NCBI GenBank assembly: GCA_000727475.1
Contig: KL647289.1
Coordinates: 506,475 to 570,474 of the forward strand
Source of the DNA: Sarcocystis neurona
Taxonomy: Eukaryota; Apicomplexa; Conoidasida; Eucoccidiorida; Sarcocystidae
Length of the DNA stretch: 64,000 nucleotides
Reading direction: 5' to 3'
This document shows, piece by piece, positions 38,425-49,900 of this stretch; the stretch's first letter is position 1; each line of letters starts with the position of its first letter. A program made the position numbers and the translations under genes. The notes under the pieces were generated by a model, which had not been told where the DNA came from, did no database searches, and saw nothing but the letters and a program-made list of their open reading frames with translations.

Positions 38425-39166
38425 GTATGTATACACATATAGATATACATACACAGACACGCTTGTATGGAGGAAGGCCTCGTCTAAAGAAGCCTAGGCA
38501 GCACGTAGACTGATAAATACAAGAGAAAGCTTCGATATATATATATATACGTATATATGTATAGTTATGAAGAAAGCGTAGACGAGTTCAAACGCAGGTC
38601 CTCTTATAAAATTTAGCGTCTGCACATTTTTTGAGTTGGGTAGACACAAATGCGTCAAACTGTCGAAAATCAGAGGCGGCACATCTCCACGCAAATGACG
38701 GCAACCACAATGAAATAGAAACGTTCCTACCACACAACATCTATATAAACAGATTTATTACCTCTATTTATATCTTTGTGTTTACATCCATAACTACATA
38801 CACATAGAGATATGTACATACATGCATCTATATATATATATGTATATATATCCACGTACATATATTCTCCACATACATATATGTATATATGTTACCCGTA
38901 TATATAGGAAGAAATATATAGACGTGTGGAGTGGCTGTAGAATAGAAAGAGAGAGAAAAGCACACACACGTACATACGGAGAGAAGGAATTCGACGTAGG
39001 GGAGAAGACTCGGGTACAAAAAGAATTTCTTGACGAGCTTCCCAGAGAACAAAAACTCAAAGGGAGAGGAAGTTGTATACAGAAAGTCGAGAGCTTCAAA
39101 CACACAAAGTGACTTCTTTATCCTTTTCTCTTCTTGGCCTCGCGTCACTCGAAGCAAGACCGTGTC

Positions 39167-42100
39167 TCAGGGTGGGAAGTTGCACTGCTGTTTGTCTTGC
39201 TTCTTTTCTCTCATCAAATTGACTTGCTGCCGTAAGGCAGCAATTTCCCTCTGCAGCGCCACGTTCTCCTGCTGCAGTTGTTCAAGCGCCGCAGTTGCTG
39301 TTGCTGCCTCTGCTTCTTCTTTCTCTCCTTCGCCTGCTGCTGAGGCTCCGTCGTCACTGCTGCTGCTGCTGTCGCTGCTCCCGGGGCCTCCTTGCCGCAG
39401 CAGCTGCTGCGCGTACGAGATGACGCGCATCATTTTCAGCCAGTCGACAACTGCCTCCTGGACAAAAAAGTCTCCCTTGTAGCTGGGACGCACATTAAGT
39501 CGCAGCAGCACAGCACCACAAAAGAAGAGAAAGTGCGCGCCCATAAATAATACATCTTCTCCCGCACACGCACACACACACAGAGGGGGAGACGCGACAC
39601 AGAGAGACGGAGACGAAGAGACGGGGACGCAGAAACTGACAGATGGGCTGATGCACGTGCCCCCCGCCTCGAAAAAGTGGTGATGTCTACACCCGTACGC
39701 ACTTTCTCTTTTTGAGTGAAGTCCTACCATCAACAAACGAATCAGTCTGTCTGCAGCTAAAGAAGAAATACTTCAGAAAGGGACAGAAAAGGGCGCCTGT
39801 GAACATCTACATCTACATACATATACACCTATATACATAAGTTTGTATCTACGTAGCGACATATATCTCTCTATATCTACGAACATATGTATGTATACTT
39901 CTGCATTTCTGTGTGTCTATATATAGGGGTAGATATATACACATTTATATATCTCTACATATATCTGTCTATTCATCTCTCCCTTTCTCTCTCTATACAT
40001 GGAGACGTATGTCTATTTATGTGTATGTGTCTATACATATATATACGTATATATAAAGCGTGCGACTCTTCGATCGCATACATAGCCATACATATATGTC
40101 CCACATACTCTTCTCCGCACAAATATATTAGACAAAGTTCCATACATGCTTTGTGTCTCACGTGTCCACATATATTCACACGGACGCCTACGTCTATATA
40201 TGTGTAGATTAACATATATATACATATATATACATACAAATGCATACATAGGTATACATACATAAGTGGCTTCGGGGAGACGTGTATATGTGACTTCAGA
40301 CAGGCATATAAATATATGTATATATATTTTCATTCAGGTAGACAGATATAGACACGTATGTGTATACGTATATCAGATAGATAGACACATATATATATAT
40401 ATATATATATACGTGTGGATTTAGAGAGACATACATATATATATGTCCGCACGCAGATAGAGAGAGACATATATATGTATATATGTGGACTCATATATAA
40501 ATATATACATACGTGAATTTAGAGGGAGATATACACATATACGTGAATTTCGATAGACATACATATAAATACATATGTTGATTCAGACAGACATATATGT
40601 GTGGATTCAGGTAAACAAATACACACGTATATACACGTGGATTTAGGTAGACACATATATATGTAAGTGTAGAGCTGGACATATGTAGAAAAAGGAAGTA
40701 TGTAACGTATCACATTCTCGCTGTGTCCGCTGCGTCGACGTGTCTCCCATATAGAGAGAGAAGACGAATAGAAGACAACTCATTTGCTGCTTGAAGATTT
40801 CCACAGCAGTACGAGCGGCATCTTCGAAGTTCTCCGCAGACTCTCCGACTAAATACATACATATATGTGTTGTACAGAACAAACTATTCATACACATATA
40901 AAATAGAGAACTTCACAGACGTCCACACACGTTGTTTGTGCATAACAGCATATAGACTGCTCTTTATATGCTCACAAATATATATATGTTTACACGTAAT
41001 AAATATATATGTACATACACGACGGATGCAGAGAAGATCGCAGAAAAGATACAGATACTTTTTCTATAGAATTCATATATATATAGACAGAGAAAGAGAG
41101 CAAGAGAGAGAGGAATAGAATACAGATATAAATAGATATATATGTCAGAACTCATGTATATATATATGTAGGAATAGAATATAGATATAAATAGATATAT
41201 ATGTCACCCTACTTCGCTCTCTATCTTCACTCTCTAATTCATTTGTTTCTTCGTCTCTCCTGTGTATACACGTATATAGATGTACAGGGTCGCATCTACG
41301 CATGTGTATGTATGTATATATATATGTATATATATAGAGAGATGTCTGTTCTTTTCTAACATATTCTTGTATATTTGTCTTTCTCTGTCCACATATGTGT
41401 ACAGATGTATATCATTTGATCTCTCTCTCTTTCTCCCGTTCACAATACTCACAATACAAAAATTGTGTGTGTATGTGTGTGTATATATTTATATGCTTTC
41501 CTTTCTGTGTCGACGCACGCCCATGAAGACGTGGGCAAAAAAGTTACCGGGCGCATCTCAAAGGGAGTGCAGTGTCTTCCTTTTCATCGAAAAAATACCA
41601 TCGCTGCTCTTGCTGTTGCTGCTGCTGCTGCACTTCACGTTGCTGCTCTGCGTCTGTTCCCCGGCCGGCGGCTCCTGCTGCTGCTGCTGTTGCTGCACTT
41701 CTTCGCGACCCCATGGCGCCAGTTGCGGGATCTTCCCCCGCCGTATCTTCCTCCTTTTCTCCCACTGCGGCTGCCGCTGCGGCTGCCTCAGCAGACGTTT
41801 CTGCTGCTGCTTCTCTGTGCGCTGCGCCGGGTGGCTGCCCGGTGGGTTGCGCGCCAGCAGCAGCAGCAGAGGGGGAGGAGGAGGAGGAAGAGGAGAGACT
41901 GCAGGTGGTGGTGGAGCGCAGCGGAGCAGCAGAAAAGAAAAGAATTGACGGAAGGAACGGCAGGCCGAGACCCTGACACAGATGTCCTGCCCTTGAACTT
42001 TGCTGGCAGTCGAAAGTGTACAACTTCAGCTGCTGCTGCGGCGGTGGCAGCACTGCCTGAAGCAGCCGTCGTGGGAGAACAGAAATGAACGAAAGAAGGC

Positions 42101-44502
42101 TGGAGACTTTCGGGAGTCGAGAGAAGGACGGAGACAAGAGAGAATGTCCAGAGGAAGAACAGCACTCTGGCTTCTTCTTCTTCGTTTTCTTCTTCGAAGA
42201 GTCGCACATCATGCGGGCTGTAGACTCCCATATTGCCAGCAGGTGTCTGGGAAAAGTAGAAGAAGCACGCAGCAGCAGGAGAAAGGGATGGCTGAAAACG
42301 CAGCTGCGTGGAAGGGGAAAGGGAAGTCGCAAGACGCGAAACCGAAAACAGCAAAAGAAGAAGAAGAGGGGAAGGGCAGCAGATGGTGGGACGGAAAGGC
42401 GGGGGAAACGGAGGGAGAAGTCGAAAACAAAGAAATTCATCGAAATGGAAACGGAAGAGGACGAGGAACCTTCGGAGGAAAAGGAAAAGAAATAGAGACA
42501 GGAAAGTCTGTGCTTGGTCTGCAGGCGTATCTCTGTATCTGTGTATATGCGCATGCGTATCTGCGCGGGTATTAGTGACGTATCGACAAATACTCATGCA
42601 CCTACATATATTCAAGGAAATTTACGAATACCCAAACACACACACGAATACACACAAATATACAGACATCCTATCCACCCTTTTGCTCTCTCTTCCTCTC
42701 CTCTTCTCTCCGTTTCAGGCTCCCTCTATGTACACACACGTATATATGTGTTCGCGCGCGCAGGTATTACATATATAGGGATATATATATGGAGAGAAGA
42801 TACGGGACGAGGGAGAGGAGGAAAACGGAGAAAAAAGAAGAAGAGGGGCACGGCAACGAGCTAGAGGCGAAAGGAGGAAGGAGAAAAAAGGGACGCAGAG
42901 GAATGGCCAAGGCGCCAGCAGGCCAGAGAGAAGAGATTTGCCGAGGGGCAGGGACAACAGCAGCGACAAGAGACACGCAGACAGAGACGTGCGGGAAGGG
43001 AACACACAGGAAAGGAAGACTTCTAAGTGAGAGGAAAGCTACGAGAAATAAGGGAGGAAGTCGTTTAAACACGTCTCTATACCTGCTTGGTGCATCCCAC
43101 CGCGTGTAGAAGAAAACAGCAACATCTCCTTCGTATTTGTCGACCGCCTGCTGCAGCTGCTCCTCACTCATCGGCTCTGCTGTACACTCACTCGCTGAAC
43201 AGCAGAAGCACCAGAAAGCAAAACAGCAGCAGCCGCAGAACGAAGACCGACAGCAGCAGATGCAGCAAAAGAGCAAGCAGCAGCAGCAGGAAGCAGCAGC
43301 AGAAGAGGAAACAGCAGCAGGGACCAAGCAGCAGCAGGGAGCAAGCAGCAGCAGGGAGCAAGCAGCAGCAGCAGAAGAGGAAGAAGCAGCAGCAGCAGAG
43401 GAAGAAGCAGGCGAAGAAGAGGGAGAAGCAGAGGCAGAAATTGAAACGGCAGTAGCAGCAGCAGAAGAGGAAGCAGCAGCAGCAGAAGAGGAAGAAGCAG
43501 CAGCAGCAGAGGAAGAAGCAGGNNNNNNNNNNNNNNNNNNNNNNNNNNNNNNNNNNNNNNNNNNNNNNNNNNNNNNNNNNNNNNNNNNNNNNNNNNNNNN
43601 NNNNNNNNNNNNNNNNNNNNNNNNNNNNNNNNNNNNNNNNNNNNNNNNNNNNNNNNNNNNNNNNNNNNNNNNNNNNNNNNNNNNNNNNNNNNNNNNNNNN
43701 NNNNNNNNNNNNNNNNNNNNNNNNNNNNNNNNNNNNNNNNNNNNNNNNNNNNNNNNNNNNNNNNNNNNNNNNNNNNNNNNNNNNNNNNNNNNNNNNNNNN
43801 NNNNNNNNNNNNNNNNNNNNNNNNNNNNNNNNNNNNNNNNNNNNNNNNNNNNNNNNNNNNNNNNNNNNNNNNNNNNNNNNNNNNNNNNNNNNNNNNNNNN
43901 NNNNNNNNNNNNNNNNNNNNNNNNNNNNNNNNNNNNNNNNNNNNNNNNNNNNNNNNNNNNNNNNNNNNNNNNNNNNNNNNNNNNNNNNNNNNNNNNNNNN
44001 NNAGGCAGAAATTGAAACGGCAGTAGCAGCAGCAGAAGAGGAAGCAGCAGCAGCAGAAGAGGAAGAAGCAGCAGCAGCAGAGGAAGAAGCAGGCGAAGAA
44101 GAGGGAGAAGCAGAGGCAGAAATTGAAACGGCAGTAGCAGCAGCAGAAGAGGAAGCAGCAGCAGCAGAAGAGGAAGCAGCAGGGGCAGAAACCGAAAGAC
44201 CAGCAGTGACCGCAGGAGCCGCGGGAGCAGCAGCAGCAGCAGCAGAACAAAGAGAAGCAGCACCAGCCGAAGCTGAAACATCACCGCCAACCGCACAAGA
44301 AGCAAGCAAAGCCGAGGCAGCTTCGTCATCAGGTGCAGGAGGAAGAAGAGGAATTCGTAGGAGAAAAGGCGCATCAAAAAGACGGTGCAAATAGATCAGC
44401 CTTTGGTGCGATGGAAAACGTCTCTTATTTAAAAAGCAGATACAGCAAAGAGACTAGACACAGCGTCTACAACATACACATAGATCGAATACGTACGTCC
44501 AC

Positions 44503-44533
<31 letters not shown>

Positions 44534-45612
44534 GATCGATACATATGTATCTGTCTCCGTCTCTATCTCCACATCTCTGTTCATACATATATATATATAT
44601 ATGCATAGAGGAAGTCTACAATATACAAATAGATGTAATGAGTACGTCCACATATATATATATGTATATTTATCGATATTTATATGTATATATGTGTCTC
44701 CCTCTCTATCTCCACATACCTGTTCATAAATATGTACTATATGTGGACGTACCGTTTATATCTCTCAGTATCGTCTACACCCTGGGTACCTTCCTTCTGT
44801 AGTATCCGCTTTTCATTTAAAAGAAGTTTTTTGTGATCCACGCATATGTGCGAGGGTCCACTGCAACGAATAGAAGAATATCTACGTACCTATACGTATA
44901 CACGTATACACGGGTGTGTGTGTGTGTGTGTACACACACCGTTCAAGAGAACCGCGTCCCCTACACAAGAAAGATATTAACATTCATGTGTCGTAAACGG
45001 AGAAGAAATATGTACATATAAGAGTGTGCCCGGGGAAGTCCTTCCAGGAGAGAATATCCATATACACGTGTCCACGCATATAGATACACACATTCATGGC
45101 GTGTATATATATACACGCAGGTATCAATTGAAAGCAAACATATATATGTTTGTGTAAGTACGTCTATATATAAGTGTGTGTGCATATACGGGTAAATGTA
45201 CGTGTAGAGACGAACGCATTACTTTGAGTTCTATCGGCGTATATAGACGTGTGTATGTGCAGGTTTATATAGAAATGCATGCATGGGCAAATCCACCACT
45301 TGTAGAGAACATGGCGGAGTTACAAATGGAACTTCTCTCGAGAGTGGACGCGCGTCGAAGAAGTGTGAGTGTCCCTCTGTCCATATACATATATATATAT
45401 GTGAGTTTGCTGACGTCGACGGAGACGCATATACGTAGGGATTTCTGCCAAAAATATACTTCTACCGATATATCTTTCTCTATACCTACGTCTATCTGTG
45501 TCCACCTATACCAGTCCATATCTACATACGTATGTCTATACGCACATCTGTTTGTACCTATCTATCTATATTCCCCTTTCCTATACACCTACCTCTACAT
45601 CTATATCTACCA

Positions 45613-45647
<35 letters not shown>

Positions 45648-46919
45648 TACCGACTTATATTTGTTTGTCTGTGTGTGGGTGTGTCACTCATGGTGTGATA
45701 AATATGGAGATTGGGTCTCCTTGTTTGCTCGGGTGAAGTGGCGGTGACATACAGCGGATGTATTTATTGTACGTAGTGGACAACATGTACGCACACACAC
45801 GTAGACGTCAATACCGAGGACTTCTGTGTATGTGCTGCCAGAGTGAATACGTGTACATGGAACGGAATGTGTGCACATATGTATGTATATATATATAAAC
45901 TCTCTGTATGTAAAGGCGTGTGTGTACGTTGTGAAGCAAAGGTCTTTGTTTTGAATTTGTGGAAAAGTGAAGAAGAAGAGCCGCCACCTGTTGTTGCGGT
46001 GTGGGCACGGCTACCCGGACGGGCAGAAGTGCAAGACTTGTCTGCAGTAGTGAGCCTCAAGGCATATAAGTAGGGTGGTAAAATATATGACGACGCGGCG
46101 GTCTTTAAACGAGACATCAGGATAAATAACTCTCTCTTTCTACGGTCCAACTTCGTCTGTTGGTTGCTACACTGCGTAGAGATACTTGCTGCTGTCTCTT
46201 TTTCTCTATAGACATACATATGCCGATCGATCCATATGCACACACCCACATATATTGATACACGTGTTCACCCCCCCAGATACACGCCCAAAGAGGCTAC
46301 GCCCGCATCTATATGCGTGCAGACATATATTCTTCACTCATAAGTAGACCCTCCATATATCTATAGATACGCATGTGTACATATATACGTGTAGTCTAGC
46401 CATTGCAGATCCACTAATTATGTAGGTAAACATCGGCAAAGACAATTACTCGCGTGCAAAACTGCACTGCGTTCGTAGCCTAGATGTGTTGTTGTACAGT
46501 CTGTTTACATGTGGACGTAGGTGCGCACACTCGAAACTCGTTAGTCCACATATATATATGTGTATGTGCAGAACTGGATATATGTGTGTGAACCTCCGCA
46601 AGAGCAGTGTTATAGTTGATTTATGGACGCAAATCGATTCACCTGTACAAGAAATCCCTGTGTACTGCGGCCAAGTTCGTACAGCACTACGTGCGTTGTA
46701 TGTCGCTTTCCTGTATAATGTCTGTTTCCACACACTCATTTTACCTTCGATTTTTTCTGCTCTGTCTGACCCCTCTTCGTCCTCAACCTCCGCATCTGCT
46801 GCTTTCCGTCCGAACAGGCGCCATGAGCTGCCCCGAGAGAAGTAGTTTTCTTGCAGTAACAGTACCGCCGCCAGCAGCAGCGGCGGGGGAAGAAAAAGAA
46901 TTCGCCAGTGGCGAGGCAT
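39167..46919 (-). CDS. Thioredoxin-fold protein lacking the CxxC active site (four exons)
   Basis: Minus-strand exons are 46919-46745, 43194-43083, 42246-41548 and 39482-39167, with GT..AG introns and matching phase, giving 433 residues. Residues 7-22 form a signal peptide or membrane anchor. The thioredoxin fold runs on across all junctions: helix (EEQLQQAVDKY, 69-79), strand VAVFFYT (83-89), the WDAPSR loop (91-96) with helix HLLAIWESTA (97-106), strand LKLYTFDC (169-176), cis-proline segment LPFLPSILFFS (191-201), then after a low-complexity insertion the last strand and helix (RYKGDFFVQEAVVDWL, 329-344). The WCxxCK motif is WDAPSR, so both catalytic cysteines are gone and redox activity is unlikely. 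Residues 202-308 are Ser/Ala/Gln-rich. The tail has an acidic Ser stretch and a coiled coil (393-424). It resembles secretory or apicoplast-associated thioredoxin-like proteins of apicomplexans, but that assignment is inference. Confidence 0.8.
40389..40411. repeat. TA dinucleotide microsatellite
   Basis: An uninterrupted TA run. Around it, 40410-40670 carries a degenerate series of GTGRATTYAGRTAGACATA-like units at irregular spacing. Confidence 0.85.
41111..41205. repeat. 36-bp direct repeat, 59-bp spacing
   Basis: AGGAATAGAATACAGATATA at 41111 and AGGAATAGAATATAGATATA at 41170. The copies match over about 36 bp with a single difference. Confidence 0.9.
42247..43082 (-). other. Intron 2 of the thioredoxin-like gene
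   Basis: An 836-bp intron. Donor AGCAG|GTATAG, acceptor CTTCTTCTACTTTTCCCAG|ACAC, the strongest polypyrimidine tract of this gene. It contains a TA-rich patch near 42740-42790 and CTTCT-rich sequence on the minus strand. Confidence 0.75.
43370..44190. repeat. 111-bp tandem repeat array of CAG-type sequence
   Basis: The marker GAAATTGAAACGGCAGTAG occurs at 43437, 44008 and 44119. The last two are exactly 111 bp apart, and the flanking sequence repeats with the same period. The unit is a multiple of three, so frames stay open on both strands: Glu/Ala on plus, Ser/Ala or Leu/Pro on minus. Confidence 0.9.
43523..44002. other. Assembly gap of 480 N
   Basis: The gap falls inside the 111-bp array. 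Marker spacing across it is 571 bp, which is not a multiple of 111, so the N count is an estimate or the array has a length variant. Frames must not be carried across the gap. Confidence 0.98.
44465..44735. repeat. Tandem duplication, 149-bp spacing
   Basis: GTCTACAACATACACATAGAT at 44465 recurs as GTCTACAATATACAAATAGAT at 44614. Both are followed by TACGTCCACATATATA, then CTCTATCTCCACAT and CTGTTCATA. The copies have diverged mainly in TA-run length. It lies in intron 1 of the thioredoxin-like gene. Confidence 0.85.
45617..45644. repeat. TA dinucleotide microsatellite
   Basis: An uninterrupted TA run within CTATC/TACC-rich low-complexity DNA. Confidence 0.95.
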
Positions 46920-49900
46920 TTAAACTACGTTCGACCGTCTTTAACAGGCATTCTTCCATGTGAAAAAAGAGGAGTTATTCGCTCTGCAGAAAAGACACAC
47001 CCTGCCACAGTCGGCCTGCGGAGACGGCGGCATAAACAGCCGCAGCGAATAATCGACGAAGGGGGCCTCTCTCTTCTGCTACGCATGCCAGACACACACA
47101 CCAGGCTGCTCTTGTGTGCGATTCACGGGACCTTCTTCCCTAATCCTCTGTGTAGATTCGTTTTGATGGCCCGTCCAACCTACAGCAGAAGACAAAGAGG
47201 ACAAATTGACCCATCCTCCTCCTCCTCCCTCAGGAAAGGCAGCTCAAATAATTCCACACTCACTTTCCCACTCACGCTCCACTTAGTATGCCTATAAACG
47301 AAGTATTGCCGCTTTCTTTGTGGGTCACTTCTGGCACGTCTCTACAGAAGAGTCATCCGCGTTTTAACATTTTGGTGGCTACGGTGGAAAATCAATCGTT
47401 GACAATGTTGTCCGCTCACGTGGTACCGCGAAACGTTCATCCTCAACTATTGCTCCAGTGTGACAGACACGGCTGCAACATGTGTTTGCCAACTACAAAA
47501 TTATGATGTTTCCTCTACCTACAACTATTTATACCAGACCTGCTCTATCCATCATCCTGAAGACATCCGTCGCACATGGGTAGATTTCTACGGGCTCCTG
47601 GACGCGCTTGCTCTTAGGCGTGTCGTCCGCCTTCACTGTTCCACACACATCACTCCTGCCGTATAAATACAACCCCTCATATGAACCTTTGCAAATAAGG
47701 GTATAAATTAGTGGAAAAATGACTTAGTCGCTACGTGTGAAGGAATATAATGACGTAGAAACACGTGTCGAATGTAAATGGCACATTATGCCAAGGTATG
47801 CGGGCAACATGCGATCTTCTCGTTACACTTTCCACGAATGTACACCAGTGAAAACGACAACTCGACTCATTCAGCATTAGCGAAACGAACGAACAGGGTC
47901 ACCGAAAGACGTCGGGAAACTACTGCAAAGACAAAGACTAGAAGACGTAAGTATGTGTCGTCCCCGTTTGTAAGAGGTGGACACTTGATTCAATACGTAT
48001 AACGTGACGGCGTCCGTCAAAGAACAGCACATACTCCACGTAAGTATGGAGTAGGCGTAGTGACATAGGAGCTGGCAAATGTACCACGAGCGAGAGAGTT
48101 TTCAGGATTAAGAAATTTCAGCCAATGTATATACATGTATTAACATGAGACTTGGAGGCTCTAATCAAATACATGAACCTTGGGGAGAAAAGTGCCAGCA
48201 GAAATTGTAAGGGCTTGCTAAAGAAAGATGATTTATGGGAGTACGGCAAATCAAACCGGAGAGCGCCAGTACACACGGCGAATAGCTGAGGCGGACTACC
48301 TGAAACCTCAGTTATCGTAGTGATCTTCGACGAAAGCCGATCAGACTCTTATTCATAATCTCGGTCCGAACACACAGTCAAGAGGTAGTGCTGGTGGCGA
48401 TTGACTTTTACGTGATTCTGTCACTCACTGATATCTTTGAGGTTCAAAATGTGGGTGAATCATAACATGATTATAATGTTGAATCACGTGAACCCGCAGT
48501 TTTTTCGGATAGATCTGTATTAGTTGTTCGTCGTTGCTTCGTGTTTCAAATGGCCCTTATATCGCACACTACCCAAGGCTTACGATCACAAATATTCCAC
48601 TACAAGTTTCACTCAATTCTGCTGGGGATGCGTCGTCCGCCCAGACTTGTATATCCACCACTGTGGAAGGTGTGTTGTGGGCTGTGCGACTCGCCTACGC
48701 ATGGTGTGAAATTGGCTTATCCTGGCAGCAAAGGTAGGCAGATGTATCCTAGTAGACTTAGATTTGGAAATAATTTATCGGTGGCATCCGAACAAAGTCA
48801 ACAGCAACTGCTAAAAAGCCGTCGTGAAAGGAAGCAACCAGACTCTTGCTATGGACGTCGATTATGCCTCCATGGTGTTGGGATATAAATTTATGTGTGT
48901 GCCACTCGTTTTGCGTTTTCCCGCAACTTTTAACAAAGTAGGGGCGAACGTGAAATACACGGGAGAGGTGAGGGACAAGGACAACGAGCAGCAGTGCAGC
49001 CGCGTGTACCGTTGTGCGGTATGCGATGTAACTACATTGCAGATATGGATATTTGCAATCTGCCGGTGCCAACGAAGAGAAGAAAGTACGAGTGAAAATG
49101 AAATACAAGGGAGAGGCGAAGGAGAAAGACAATGATTTGTCTTTCTCTAAGTTCAAACGGGTGGTCACGTAACGATTTTCTCTGGTATCACGATGCACAG
49201 CAGATACAAAGGCGTCTTTCACTGTTTGTTGTCGTTTCCCTTCATCTCTCCCTTGTGTTTTATTTCTGAGCGTCCTCGATAGTGGCGCCGAGAAATTAAT
49301 TGGGTGTCCACCCCGATGGACCCAAAGAAAGATGATTCACGGAACAGTGCAGGGAAGGAGCCACGAGGTCTCAGGTTAAGAATAGAACGCTCTCCAACGG
49401 GTATGTTGTAATTTCTGCGTCCAGAAACGCCTTCCGTGCTTAGTGGCATATCAGGTGTACTCTGGACACTACCAAACCTTTAACCCGTATGCACAGATAT
49501 ATATGTGTGCATCTGCGTATGTGTACCTATATGTGTGCACATGTGTATTTGTACCTATATGCGTACACGTGTGCGATTCTGTCCACAACGGACACTACAG
49601 GCCAAGGGTAGAAGGAGGTAGGGAAGCGAAATCTCTAGAGTGCGGTGGTAATAAGAATTCCGATACACGACTTCTTCATGAAATATCGGTGACTGTTTCC
49701 GAACGGGACTTTACAGGTTGCAGCTGTCTCCTTTAAAGGAGAAAGGGAAAGTATTTTCAGCGTGGTAGAACGTTTACGTGTAACTATCGGTCGAAAGACT
49801 GAAAGGAAGGCGGAAGTAGACGACTACACTTATATACATATCTATATATATATATATATATAACTACGTGCAGTCAGTGCGCATATATACACGTAAGTGT

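Larger units (their letters stand above)
33056..39166. other. Intergenic: microsatellites and unique sequence, no supported gene
   Basis: Microsatellites dominate at 33180-33530 and 36320-39000. The stretch 33680-36300 is unique sequence. It has several minus-strand open frames (34570-34229, 35088-34762, 35200-34979, 35958-35725) that look protein-like but overlap or stop without good splice partners. Plus-strand 35979-36128 opens with MAADVFQVLQELW but is short and unsupported. The 303-codon frame at 37308-38219 runs through microsatellites. Confidence 0.5.
39483..41547 (-). other. Intron 3 of the thioredoxin-like gene
   Basis: Donor CCCG|GTAACT, acceptor GTGCGTCCCAG|CTACAAG. It is full of TA, TATG and GATATA microsatellites. 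An exon-like minus-strand stretch at 40853-40697 (GESAENFEDAARTAVEIF) follows an acceptor but is out of phase with exon 3 and has no good donor. Confidence 0.65.
43195..46744 (-). other. Intron 1 of the thioredoxin-like gene
   Basis: A 3.55-kb intron (plus an unknown gap error). Donor CGAAG|GTAAAA, acceptor TGCTGTTCAG|CGAGTG. It holds the 111-bp array, the assembly gap and several TA/TATG microsatellites. Both strands have long open frames through the array. The plus frame is Glu/Ala-rich and protein-like, so a separate plus-strand gene overlapping this intron cannot be excluded. Confidence 0.6.

Noticed and set aside
38250..38430. Regularly spaced repeats checked as a CRISPR array
   Set aside because: The units are contiguous minisatellite copies without unique spacers, in a eukaryotic genome.
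40697..40853. Minus-strand exon-like stretch (GESAENFEDAARTAVEIF) after an acceptor, faintly like the N-terminal part of dodecin
   Set aside because: It needs one carried-over base, whereas exon 3 of the surrounding gene supplies two, no good donor follows, and the resemblance ends after about 20 residues. Direct splicing of 41548 to 39482 completes the thioredoxin fold without it.
42000..42575. Plus-strand basic open frames opposite exon 3 of the thioredoxin-like gene
   Set aside because: They are antisense shadows. The minus frame carries fold motifs and phase-consistent splices.
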